Shown: in pieces, positions 1 to 5,961 of the stretch
Layout of the letters: each line of letters opens with the position of its first letter
How positions within the stretch are numbered: position 1 is the first letter of the stretch
DNA from: Acidimangrovimonas sp.
Lineage (GTDB): Bacteria > Pseudomonadota > Alphaproteobacteria > Rhodobacterales > Rhodobacteraceae
Reading direction: 5' to 3'
NCBI GenBank assembly: GCA_030147905.1
Contig: JASBUM010000182.1
Span: 1-5,970 of the forward strand
DNA: 5,970 bases
Made by a program: the position numbers and the translations under genes
Notes under the pieces: model-generated
Seen by the model: only the letters and a program-made list of their open reading frames with translations
Databases searched by the model: none
What the model was told of the DNA's origin: nothing

Positions 1-987
1 AGCTCCTTCGCCAAGTTCCTTCTGACCGGGCCGGAGGCGGCAGGGGCGCTCGACCGGATCGCGGCCGCCTATATCGAGGTGCCGCCCGGCCGGGTGGTCT
101 ATACCCAGATGCTCAACGATCGTGGCGGCATCGAATGCGACCTGACCGTCGTCAGGCTGGCGCGGGATCGCTTCTACATCGTCACCGGCACCGGCTTCGC
201 CACCCACGATTTCGACTGGATCGAGCGGCATCTGCCCGCAGGCGGCGGCGCCACGCTGACGGATGTGAGTTCGGCCCATGCGGTCCTGTCGCTGATGGGG
301 CCGCTTGCGCGCGACACCCTGGCGCCCCTGTGCGAAGAGCCGCTTTCCAACGAGGTCTTTCCATTCGGATCGGCACGAACGCTTTCGGTCGCGGGCTGCC
401 CGGTTCTGGCGCTGCGCATCAGCTACGTGGGCGAGCTGGGCTGGGAGCTGCATGTCCCGGTCGAATTCGCGGTGACGCTCTACGAGGCGCTGTCGGAGGC
501 GGGACAGGCGTCGGGGCTGGTCGATGCCGGCTACCGGGCGATCGAGAGCCTGCGGCTCGAGAAGGGCTATCGCGCATGGGGCAGCGACATCGGCCCCGAT
601 CACAGCCCGGCCGAGGCGGGGCTGGCCTGGGCGTGCAAGTTGCGCGGCCCGCGCGATTTCATTGGCCGCGCGGCACTTGAGACGCAGATCGCGGCGGGCT
701 TGCGCCGGCGGCTCGTGTGCCTGACGGCGGATGACCCGGACGTGGTCCTGTGGGGCCGCGAGACGATCTATCGTGACGGGGAAAGGGTGGGCTGGCTGTC
801 CTCGGGCGGGTGGGGCCACTGGATCGACCGCGCAATCGGCTATGGCTATGTCCGGCATGCCGGGGGCGTCGATCGTGCCTATCTCGAGACGGGGCGCTAC
901 GAACTCGACGTGGCCGGTCGCCGGGTGCCGGCCCGTCTCCATCTGCGGCCGCTGTTCGACCCGGAGATGACGCGGATGAAGGCCTGA
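1..987 (+). CDS. Dimethylglycine/sarcosine dehydrogenase family protein, C-terminal folate-binding (GcvT-like) part; 5' end outside window
   Basis: The frame is open from the left edge, so this is the last 328 residues of a longer protein. Numbering from the first visible residue, the GcvT-like domain shows GRVVYTQMLNDRGGIECDLT (30-49), whose Asp47 matches the folate-binding catalytic Asp of this superfamily, and SYVGELGWELHVP (141-153). The Tyr142/Glu149 spacing of seven equals that of the folate-contacting Tyr and Glu I recall for dimethylglycine oxidase. RLEKGYRAWGSDI (185-197) and the C-terminal barrel ending PLFDPEMTRMKA are typical of the fused FAD-oxidase/GcvT enzymes (usually about 800 residues) that demethylate dimethylglycine or sarcosine and pass the one-carbon unit to tetrahydrofolate in the cytoplasm. 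The FAD half would lie left of the window. A stand-alone aminomethyltransferase-like protein of about 370 residues cannot be excluded. The exact substrate is undecided. No cotranscribed partner is visible downstream. Confidence 0.88.
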   Translation, partial: SSFAKFLLTGPEAAGALDRIAAAYIEVPPGRVVYTQMLNDRGGIECDLTVVRLARDRFYIVTGTGFATHDFDWIERHLPAGGGATLTDVSSAHAVLSLMGPLARDTLAPLCEEPLSNEVFPFGSARTLSVAGCPVLALRISYVGELGWELHVPVEFAVTLYEALSEAGQASGLVDAGYRAIESLRLEKGYRAWGSDIGPDHSPAEAGLAWACKLRGPRDFIGRAALETQIAAGLRRRLVCLTADDPDVVLWGRETIYRDGERVGWLSSGGWGHWIDRAIGYGYVRHAGGVDRAYLETGRYELDVAGRRVPARLHLRPLFDPEMTRMKA

Positions 988-1070
988 GTGTCCCAAGGCA
1001 CGGAGCGCCGGCGCGTCTTGCCCGCCCGCGGCGGTCGGGGGCGCCGGTTTCGCAGGCGGCAGTTGACCGG

Positions 1071-1098
1071 GGCGGGCGACGGGTCCGCCATGCTTTTT
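1071..1098 (+). terminator. Probable intrinsic terminator of the demethylase gene
   Basis: GGCGGGC (1071-1077) pairs with GTCCGCC (1083-1089) in a 7-bp stem with one G-U pair and a five-base loop. ATGC and then five T (1094-1098) follow. It lies 83 bases after the stop codon. The U-run starts four bases after the stem, which weakens the case. Confidence 0.45.
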
Positions 1099-1222
1099 GC
1101 GCGCGGGCGCAGCCTGTGCGCACGGCCCGCCGCCGCGCCGTGACCGACTGTCGCGGTGCTTCACATTTCCGTCACGACCCGCCCCCGCCGGAGCTTTCGT
1201 CTTGCCATCGAGGGCCGCGGGC

Positions 1223-1249
1223 GGGCATGGAAGGATGCCCCGAAGGGGC
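1223..1249 (+). promoter_or_regulatory. Overlapping, mutually exclusive hairpins in the PAP2 leader
   Basis: GGGCAT (1223-1228) and ATGCCC (1235-1240) form a perfect 6-bp stem with a six-base loop. GCCCC (1237-1241) and GGGGC (1245-1249) form a second perfect stem with a GAA loop. The two share bases 1237-1240, so only one can form at a time. This sits 74 bases before the PAP2 start. A regulatory role is speculation, since GC-rich DNA yields such stems by chance. Confidence 0.2.
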
Positions 1250-1322
1250 GGAGGCCGGCAGGCGCGGGGGGGCGTCCGGGTACGGAAGCAGGCAACGGAA
1301 ACAGGCACAGGCAGAGACGCGC

Positions 1323-1865
1323 ATGGACGCAGCAATCACCCATTGGATCAATTCCTTCGCCGGGCAATGGCCCGTCCTTGACGCCGCGATGGTGACCACG
1401 ACGCAAATCGGCGTGCCGTTGATCGTCGCGCTTGTCGTCGCCCAATGGTGGAGCCGGTCCGATCGCGCCCATGTCCGCCACACCGCGATCGTCGCCGGGC
1501 TGGCCTTCCTGTTTGGGCTTGCCATCAACCAGGGCGTCATCCTGTTCATTCATCGCCTGCGCCCCTATGATTCCGGCGTGTCGCATCTGCTGATCGGACG
1601 CAGCGCCGACTGGTCCTTCCCGTCCGACCATGCCACCGCCTCCTTCGCCGTGGTCGTCGCCTTCTTCCTCGAGCGGCTGCCGCGCCGGGGGCTGGGGCTG
1701 TTGCTGCTCGCCACGCTGGTGGGTTTCTCGCGCGTATTCGTGGGTACCCATTACGTGGGCGACATCCTGGGCGGGATCGTGACGGCATCCATCGCCGCCT
1801 ATCTCGTGCATCGCTTCTACCGCGAGGGTACGGCGCTGGATCGCTTCGCCACCAGCATCCTCTAG
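1323..1865 (+). CDS. bcrC: BcrC-type undecaprenyl-diphosphatase (PAP2 superfamily membrane phosphatase)
   Basis: This 180-residue membrane protein should dephosphorylate undecaprenyl diphosphate on the periplasmic face, regenerating the lipid carrier for peptidoglycan and other envelope glycans. The three PAP2 phosphatase motifs are present: HRLRPY (77-82, motif 1), SFPSDHAT (98-105, motif 2 with His103), and GFSRVFVGTHYVGD (134-147, motif 3 with Arg137, His143, Asp147). The Lys that begins motif 1 in many PAP2 enzymes is Ile73 here. Bacillus BcrC, as I recall it, also lacks that Lys and has SDH in motif 2. Hydrophobic segments lie at about 31-43, 54-76, 104-118, 123-140 and 148-164. The ATG at 1323 is chosen because the N-terminus from there (IxxxIN, then VLDxxMV) matches BcrC family starts and length. 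An in-frame ATG at 1227 would add an unlikely charged 32-residue extension. The ribosome-binding site is weak. A lipid A phosphatase is the alternative, but less likely. Confidence 0.85.
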   Translation: MDAAITHWINSFAGQWPVLDAAMVTTTQIGVPLIVALVVAQWWSRSDRAHVRHTAIVAGLAFLFGLAINQGVILFIHRLRPYDSGVSHLLIGRSADWSFPSDHATASFAVVVAFFLERLPRRGLGLLLLATLVGFSRVFVGTHYVGDILGGIVTASIAAYLVHRFYREGTALDRFATSIL

Positions 1866-1891
1866 CACGCGCCAAGTGCGCGCGAAAAGCT

Positions 1892-1912
1892 GACCGGGCC
1901 GTGGGCCCGGTC
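1892..1912 (-). terminator. Bidirectional-looking hairpin between convergent genes
   Basis: GACCGGGCC (1892-1900), loop GTG, GGCCCGGTC (1904-1912) make a perfect 9-bp GC stem. Read on the minus strand, the stem is followed by AGCTTTT, so it best fits an intrinsic terminator for the GT-C gene, whose stop lies 35 bases before it. On the plus strand no T-run follows, though the hairpin is only 26 bases after the PAP2 stop and could also slow that transcript. Confidence 0.6.
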
Positions 1913-1947
1913 GTGACCCCGGCCGTGACCCCGTTCGCACGCGGCCG

Positions 1948-3558
1948 TCAGGGTGCGGCCGGGCCCGCCGGCGCCGCGATGGCACAGCTGGAAAAACTGC
2001 TTCCACCCGGGCCTTCGACCGGGGTCAGGCCGTATCGCTCCAGAACCCGGCTTCCGGCGGTGCGGGTTGCATATCGGGTCGGCCCGTGACGGGCGAAGCG
2101 CGCCAGGACGTCGGGGGGCGGCGCGCCCCGGGTGACCAGAAGGCCGGGTGCGGCGCATAGCGCCGGGGGAAAGGCGGGCCGGAACAGGTAGCGCTGCGGC
2201 CCGGTCACCGACCAGACCGGTACCGCGGGCAGGTACCACCACAGGCTTCCGGTCAGGCCGTAGCGCGCGGTGGCGATCCAGCCGGCCCCGGCGGCGCGGC
2301 GCGCGGTTTCGATGCGGGCAAGCGCCGCGGGCCAGCCCTTGGTCTGGTTGGGCGGGTTGTGACCCGGAAAGATCGCCCGGCCCGGCCACAGCGCCAGCGC
2401 CAGCGCCAGCGCCGAAAGTGCCGCGCCGCTGCCGGCCGCAAGGGCCGCGAAGCGGGTTGGCCGCCGCGGCCGGTAAAGTGCGGCGAAGACCGCGAACGCG
2501 GGATAGAGCGGCGCCAGCCAGTTCGGCTGCACCTTGGCGTGAAGCGCGTGATAGACCATGTAGAGTGCGAGCGGCGCCGTCAGCCACCAGATCAGGCGGC
2601 CGGGGCCGGTCGGCCGGCGCAGGCCGCGCAGCGCCGCGTAGCCGATCAGCGGCGTCGTCATGACGAATGTGCCCAGCAGGTAATCCAGCAGCCAGCGCAG
2701 GCCGAGCGCGCGCGCCTCGATCCGGCCGAACTGGCGCGCCAATCCGATCCAGCCGTGCTGCCAGTTCCACACCACCAGCGGCGCGATGGCGGCCAGCGCG
2801 ACCGCCGCCGCCCCCCAGACCGCCGGGCGCCGCAGGGCCTGCCTGCCTTCGCGCGTGGCCACGAGCCAGACGACGATGCCGACGCCGAGAAACAGGTTGG
2901 TGAACTTGGACTGCACCCCCAGCCCCGCCGCCAGACCCGCCAGAAGCCACCAGCGCGCGCGTCGGCCCCGATCGGCGAGCGCCTCGAGCATGGCCCACAG
3001 CGTGAGCGTCCAGAAGAAGACGGATGGCGCATCGGGCGTGGCGGTGAAGCCGAGAAAGAAGATCACCGCGGTGGCGTTGACATAGAGCGCCGCGCGCCAG
3101 GCGGCGTCCCGCGCGCCGCCCGACAGGATCTGTGCGATACGCCAGGTCATCGGGGTGACGGCGGCGAAGGCCAGCACCGACAGCAGCCGCACCCCCAGAG
3201 CGTCGCGCCCCAGCAATGCCTCGCCCGCCGCGATCCACCATGCGATCATCGGCGGATGGTCGTAATAGCCCCAGGCCGGGACGCTGGCCCATAGCGCGTA
3301 ATAGGTTTCGTCCTCCACCAGCGGCACCAGCGCGGCGAGCGCGAGGTGCAGCGCCGCGAAGGCCAGCGTGATCGTCCACAGCGAAGACAGCGGCCACCAC
3401 GACAGCGGCCACGACAGCGGCCACGGCGGCTGCCAAGATGGCTGCCGTGACGGCCGCGGCCTTGGCGATGGTGCCCGGGACGCGTGCGCCCGCGACGCTG
3501 CCGGGCCTGTCGGGCGATCGTCCGGGTCACCCGGGGCCATGGGTTGTCTGGGCGTCAT
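1948..3558 (-). CDS. GT-C family membrane glycosyltransferase (ArnT/PMT_2-like, polyprenyl-phosphate-sugar dependent)
   Basis: This 536-residue integral-membrane enzyme should transfer a sugar from a polyprenyl phosphate to a periplasmic acceptor. The hallmark first-loop motif is EDETYYALW (82-90), with the acidic pair Asp83/Glu84, followed by YYDHPPMIAWW (98-108). Then come TPDAPSVFFW (174-183), a cytoplasmic QSKFTNLFL (216-224) and KVQPNWLAPLYPA (342-354). A soluble C-terminal portion after about residue 392 includes NPPNQTKGWPAAL (401-413). About ten hydrophobic segments separate these motifs. The ATG at 3558 has AGGACGGGA some 6-14 bases upstream; an in-frame ATG at 3540 is also possible. 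Residues 1-57 are an odd Arg/Pro/Trp-rich extension built partly on a 12-base tandem repeat, and the first membrane helix is about 58-81. The gene is divergent from a polyprenyl-phosphate glycosyl synthase, the likely donor-making partner. Sugar and acceptor (lipid A, core, glycan or protein) are unknown. Confidence 0.88.
   Translation of the reverse strand: MTPRQPMAPGDPDDRPTGPAASRAHASRAPSPRPRPSRQPSWQPPWPLSWPLSWWPLSSLWTITLAFAALHLALAALVPLVEDETYYALWASVPAWGYYDHPPMIAWWIAAGEALLGRDALGVRLLSVLAFAAVTPMTWRIAQILSGGARDAAWRAALYVNATAVIFFLGFTATPDAPSVFFWTLTLWAMLEALADRGRRARWWLLAGLAAGLGVQSKFTNLFLGVGIVVWLVATREGRQALRRPAVWGAAAVALAAIAPLVVWNWQHGWIGLARQFGRIEARALGLRWLLDYLLGTFVMTTPLIGYAALRGLRRPTGPGRLIWWLTAPLALYMVYHALHAKVQPNWLAPLYPAFAVFAALYRPRRPTRFAALAAGSGAALSALALALALWPGRAIFPGHNPPNQTKGWPAALARIETARRAAGAGWIATARYGLTGSLWWYLPAVPVWSVTGPQRYLFRPAFPPALCAAPGLLVTRGAPPPDVLARFARHGPTRYATRTAGSRVLERYGLTPVEGPGGSSFSSCAIAAPAGPAAP
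3386..3424. repeat. Three copies of a 12-base repeat, GACAGCGGCCAC
   Basis: Copies lie at 3386-3397, 3401-3412 and 3413-3424, with an extra CAC after the first. All are inside the GT-C gene, where the minus strand reads each unit as Trp-Pro-Leu-Ser. Twelve bases is four codons, so gain or loss of a unit keeps the frame. The repeat precedes the first membrane helix. Confidence 0.85.
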
Positions 3559-3693
3559 GCTGCGTCCCGTCCTGGTCGCGATGCTGCTGCGCGCGCATAG
3601 CCCATCCGCCCGACCTTGCCCAGAAAAAAGGCTTTGCAATCGCCGGCGCCGGATGATTTGAACCGCCCACCACCAAGCCCGAGGACCCGCCCG
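3559..3693. promoter_or_regulatory. Divergent intergenic region between GT-C gene and synthase gene
   Basis: These 135 bases must hold the starts for both divergent genes unless one is transcribed from further off. They include the least GC-rich patch nearby: an A6 run at 3624-3629, TTGCAA at 3634-3639, the perfect palindrome CCGGCGCCGG at 3643-3652 and GATGATTTGAA at 3652-3662. TTGCAA could be a -35 box for the plus-strand gene, but no convincing -10 follows, so no promoter hexamers are assigned. Confidence 0.4.
3681..3685 (+). promoter_or_regulatory. Ribosome-binding site GAGGA fixing a GTG start
   Basis: GAGGA ends eight bases before the GTG at 3694, an ideal spacing. The frame is open back to a TTG at 3616, but that codon has no such site and would add a Pro/Arg-rich 26-residue tail not expected in this family. 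The site therefore decides the start of the synthase. Confidence 0.7.
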
Positions 3694-4797
3694 GTGACAG
3701 CCGCACGCATCCCCCAACTCACCGTCGTCGTGCCCACCTATCAGGAGCGCGACAATATCCGCCCGCTGGTGGCGCTGCTGGAGGATGCTCTCGACGGAAT
3801 CGACTGGGAAGTGGTTTTCGTCGATGACGACAGTCCCGACGGCACCGCGCGCGAGGTTCGTGCCGTGGGCCGGGAGAAGGCGAATGTCCGCGTGCACCAC
3901 CGGATCGGCCGGCGCGGGCTGGCCGGCGCCTGCATCGAGGGCATCCTGTCGTCGGTGGCGCCGCTGGTGGCGGTGATGGACGCAGATCTTCAGCACGATG
4001 AGACATTGCTCGTGCAGATGTTCCGCGCCCTGCAGGACGATCCGGGGCTCGACCTCGTGATCGGCTCGCGCAAGGTCGAGGACGGCTCTGCCGGGAGCGG
4101 TCTGTCGGCCTGGCGCAAATGGGGCTCGGACCGGGCCAACGCGCTGGCGCGGCGGCTGCTGCGGATCACCGCGCGGGATCCGATGAGCGGTTTCTTCATG
4201 ATCCGGCGGCGGGCCTTCAACGAGGTGGTGCTGGATCTGCAGAAGCAGGGCTTCAAGATCCTCGCCGACATGCTTTCGGCGGCGCGCGGGCGCTGGAAGG
4301 TGCTGGAGTTGCCCTATGTCTTCCGCGAGCGCCGTCACGGCGCGTCGAAACTCGACAGCGCGGTGACGCTGGAGTTCCTCGGTCTGCTGGTCAGCCGCAT
4401 GACGGGCGGGCTGCTGCCGATCCGCTTCGTGCTGTTCGTGATGGTCGGATTCAGCGGTGTCGCGGTGCAGCTTGCGGTGGTGCGGCTGGTACTGGCGGCG
4501 AGCGCTGCCCCCTTCCTGGTGGCACAGGTCGTGGGCGTCGTCTCGGCGATGACATCGAATTTCATCCTCAACAACATGCTGACCTACCGTGACCGCAGCC
4601 TCCGGGGCTGGGAATTCCTGCGCGGGCTTCTATCCTTCTATGCGGTCTGCGGTGTCGGTGCCGTCGCCAATGTCGGCGTTGCCGGCTCGGTCTTCGCAGT
4701 GGTGCCGAACTGGGCGCTGGCCAGCATCGCCGGCGCGGCCATCGGCGCATTGTGGAACTTCTGGGCGAGCCTTTTGGTCACCTGGCGCGCACGCTAG
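3694..4797 (+). CDS. Polyprenyl-phosphate glycosyl synthase: DPM1-type GT2 domain fused to GtrA membrane domain
   Basis: This 367-residue protein should transfer a hexose from a nucleotide sugar to polyprenyl phosphate on the cytoplasmic side. The GT2 domain (about 8-235) shows TVVVPTYQERDNI (10-22), VFVDDDSPDGT (41-51), the metal-binding MDADLQHDE (95-103), GSRKVEDG (124-131), DPMSGFFMIRR (162-172) and RRHGASKL (213-220), the dolichol-phosphate mannose synthase pattern. The C-terminal GtrA domain (about 243-365) has four membrane segments, with FVMVGFSGVAVQ (248-259) and SNFILNNMLTYRDR (288-301). This architecture occurs in archaeal and bacterial synthases related to the Pyrococcus enzyme. 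GtrA proteins are thought to act in membrane anchoring or in flipping the lipid-linked sugar. The start is GTG, chosen from the GAGGA site. Divergence from the GT-C gene suggests it supplies that enzyme's donor. Mannose or glucose is likeliest by family; uronic acid or aminosugar cannot be excluded. Confidence 0.9.
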   Translation: MTAARIPQLTVVVPTYQERDNIRPLVALLEDALDGIDWEVVFVDDDSPDGTAREVRAVGREKANVRVHHRIGRRGLAGACIEGILSSVAPLVAVMDADLQHDETLLVQMFRALQDDPGLDLVIGSRKVEDGSAGSGLSAWRKWGSDRANALARRLLRITARDPMSGFFMIRRRAFNEVVLDLQKQGFKILADMLSAARGRWKVLELPYVFRERRHGASKLDSAVTLEFLGLLVSRMTGGLLPIRFVLFVMVGFSGVAVQLAVVRLVLAASAAPFLVAQVVGVVSAMTSNFILNNMLTYRDRSLRGWEFLRGLLSFYAVCGVGAVANVGVAGSVFAVVPNWALASIAGAAIGALWNFWASLLVTWRAR

Positions 4798-4829
4798 GGA
4801 CGCGGGGTCGCGCGGGGAAGGCGCGCCGC

Positions 4830-4841
4830 GCGCCCGGGCGC
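4830..4841. repeat. Perfect 12-bp palindrome
   Basis: GCGCCCGGGCGC between the synthase and hydrolase genes is self-complementary with no loop. No T-run follows, so it is not a typical terminator. It may be chance in this very GC-rich gap. Confidence 0.4.
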
Positions 4842-4867
4842 CGCCATGCGGGGCAATTCCCGCCGTC

Positions 4868-4879
4868 GGCCCCGGGGCC
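4868..4879. repeat. Second perfect 12-bp palindrome
   Basis: GGCCCCGGGGCC lies 26 bases after the first palindrome and 62 bases before the hydrolase start. It is self-complementary without a loop. It could be a protein-binding site or simply a result of base composition. Confidence 0.4.
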
Positions 4880-4930
4880 ATCCGCGGCGGAAGGCTTGAT
4901 ACCGACGCGCGGGGCGCGCGGAACCCGAAA

Positions 4931-4934
4931 AGGA
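4931..4934 (+). promoter_or_regulatory. Ribosome-binding site AGGA of the hydrolase
   Basis: AGGA, preceded by GAAA, ends seven bases before the ATG at 4942 and supports that start. An earlier ATG at 4934 overlaps the site itself and opens only a three-codon frame. Confidence 0.7.
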
Positions 4935-4941
4935 TGTTGCG

Positions 4942-5688
4942 ATGAAGCACGAACTCGAACTCCGGACTGCCGATGGGGTGATGCCCGCGGCGATGTTCGA
5001 ACCTGCCGGGCGGGGGGGTGACGCTGGTGGCGTGCGCCCGGGGGTGATCCTTTACATGGATGCCTTCGGCCCGCGCCCCGCGCTTGAGGACATGGCCCTT
5101 CGGCTGGCGTCCGAAGGCTACCGCGTGCTGCTTCCGGACCTGTTCTACCGTTTCGGCGACTATGGTGCCTTCGACGCGGCCACGGCCTTTTCGGACCCCC
5201 CGGTACGTGACCGCCTGCGCGCGATGATCGCGGCCACCACCCAGGAGATGACCGCCTCGGACAGCGCGGCGATGATCGCGGCGCTGGAGGCGGCGGGCGC
5301 CGGCGCGCGCATCGGCGCGGTGGGCTATTGCATGGGCGGTGGGCGCGCGCTGACCGCGGCGGCGGCCTATCCGGGCCGGATCGCAGCCGCGGCCAGTTTT
5401 CACGGCGGCAATCTGGCCGGTGACGCGCCCGACAGCCCGCACCGCCGCGCGGCCGACATCCGCGCGCGGATCTATGTCGGCACCGCAGGCGTCGACCGCA
5501 GTTTCCCCCCCGAGCAATCGGCGCGGCTGGCGCAGGCGCTGCGCGAGGCCGAGGTCGATCACATCATCGAGAATTATCCGGGCATGGCCCATGGGTGGTG
5601 CGTTTCCGACCATTCCGTGTATGACGCGGCCGGGGCCGAGCGGCACTGGCGTCGGCTGCTGGAACTGTTTTCCGACACGCTTTTCTGA
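4942..5688 (+). CDS. Dienelactone hydrolase family protein (alpha/beta hydrolase)
   Basis: This 248-residue soluble cytoplasmic enzyme belongs to the dienelactone hydrolase (carboxymethylenebutenolidase-like) family and matches its usual length. The catalytic triad is visible: Cys130 in the nucleophile elbow GAVGYCMGGG, Asp185 in VGTAGVDRSFPPEQ, and His217 in YPGMAHGWCVSD. Asp40 in YMDAFG stands where catecholic dienelactone hydrolases carry the Glu that switches the Cys. The C-terminal AERHWRRLLELF is common in family members. Typical members open dienelactones in chlorocatechol breakdown, but many act on other esters or lactones, and no aromatic-catabolism gene is nearby. The substrate is therefore not assignable. 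The start is set by AGGA seven bases upstream. It lies 144 bases after the synthase in the same direction. Co-transcription is possible, but the function looks unrelated. Confidence 0.9.
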   Translation: MKHELELRTADGVMPAAMFEPAGRGGDAGGVRPGVILYMDAFGPRPALEDMALRLASEGYRVLLPDLFYRFGDYGAFDAATAFSDPPVRDRLRAMIAATTQEMTASDSAAMIAALEAAGAGARIGAVGYCMGGGRALTAAAAYPGRIAAAASFHGGNLAGDAPDSPHRRAADIRARIYVGTAGVDRSFPPEQSARLAQALREAEVDHIIENYPGMAHGWCVSDHSVYDAAGAERHWRRLLELFSDTLF

Positions 5689-5758
5689 TCCCGGGGCTGT
5701 CGTTTCCCGTCGCGGTCGGGCTTGCGGCGCAGTGATGCATCGCTCTGGTCAGGGTTGT

Positions 5759-5783
5759 CGGGGCGCTGAAGCATCCCCGTCTT
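5759..5783 (+). terminator. Weak candidate terminator hairpin after the hydrolase
   Basis: CGGGG (5759-5763) pairs with CCCCG (5775-5779), with a possible inner GC/GC pairing around a TGAA loop. Only TCTT follows. It lies 70 bases after the stop. The support is weak. Confidence 0.25.
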
Positions 5784-5936
5784 GGGTCATGGCGGGCACG
5801 GGGGCGCCGGGCGCCGCTGTGGCCCGCGCATGCCCGCGGTGCGGGAGGTTGACCAATTCCCCGGCCGCCGACCCGGCCCGTGCGACGGGCGTCCGCCCCG
5901 CAGGGTGGCAGGGCTTTCCGATCTGACATTTATTTT

Positions 5937-5961
5937 ACCAATCGGACAAAGTGTAATTGGT
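5937..5961. promoter_or_regulatory. Candidate operator: inverted ACCAAT/ATTGGT half-sites
   Basis: ACCAAT (5937-5942) and ATTGGT (5956-5961) form a perfect inverted repeat 13 bases apart, flanking the TGTAAT that resembles a -10 box. A further half-site GACCAATT lies at 5851-5858 and is an exact 8-base inverted match to AATTGGTC at 5955-5962. ATTGGT/ACCAAT half-sites resemble operators of some FadR-subfamily GntR regulators such as PdhR, though those half-sites are usually closer together. The regulator and target gene are not in the window. Confidence 0.4.

Larger units (their letters stand above)
988..1322. other. Non-coding stretch between demethylase and PAP2 genes
   Basis: This stretch is 335 bases long. 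The frame of the PAP2 gene stays open across it, but the translation is Arg/Ala/Gly-rich with no recognisable motif, as expected of GC-rich non-coding DNA. It holds the terminator hairpin at 1071-1098 and a small inverted repeat GCGCA/TGCGC near 1108-1122. Close to the PAP2 gene there is a pair of overlapping hairpins at 1223-1249. A TTGACC at 1063-1068 resembles a -35 box, but no good -10 follows at normal spacing. I identify no clear promoter and no tRNA. Confidence 0.6.

Noticed and set aside
1227..1322. Earlier in-frame ATG that would lengthen the phosphatase by 32 residues
   Set aside because: The extension is charged and Gly-rich, lacks a ribosome-binding site, and BcrC family N-termini align from the ATG at 1323.
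1912..1933. Two direct copies of CGTGACCCCG, 12 bases apart, between the convergent genes
   Set aside because: There are only two short copies in GC-rich DNA, with no partner sequence or function suggested.
1161..2006. Minus-strand frame of 281 codons over the phosphatase
   Set aside because: The plus strand encodes all PAP2 motifs here. The antisense product is Arg/Gly/Asp-rich without motifs.
2359..3294. Plus-strand open frame antisense to the GT-C gene
   Set aside because: It is highly charged, Arg/Gln/Asp-rich with no domain signature, and is explained by GC-rich codon mirroring of the membrane protein.
1862..3436. Long minus-strand open frame of 524 codons overlapping the GT-C gene in another frame
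   Set aside because: It is Ala/Arg/Gly-rich with no membrane or catalytic motifs. The alternative frame carries clear GT-C motifs and hydrophobic segments over the same bases.
3616..3693. TTG start giving a 26-residue longer synthase
   Set aside because: There is no ribosome-binding site, the tail is Pro/Arg-rich, and the GTG at 3694 has GAGGA at ideal spacing and gives a family-typical N-terminus.
4934..4945. Three-codon upstream frame (Met-Leu-Arg) whose stop overlaps the hydrolase start
   Set aside because: Its ATG overlaps the AGGA site used by the hydrolase and has no site of its own. It is most simply a chance ATG.
4630..5646. Minus-strand open frame of 338 codons across the synthase end, intergenic gap and hydrolase
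   Set aside because: It spans two well-supported genes on the other strand, has no recognisable motif, and its composition is that of a shadow frame.
5564..5929. Minus-strand frame of 121 codons reaching into the hydrolase gene
   Set aside because: It has no ribosome-binding site, its composition is Arg/Pro/Ala-rich, and it overlaps the conserved C-terminus of the hydrolase.
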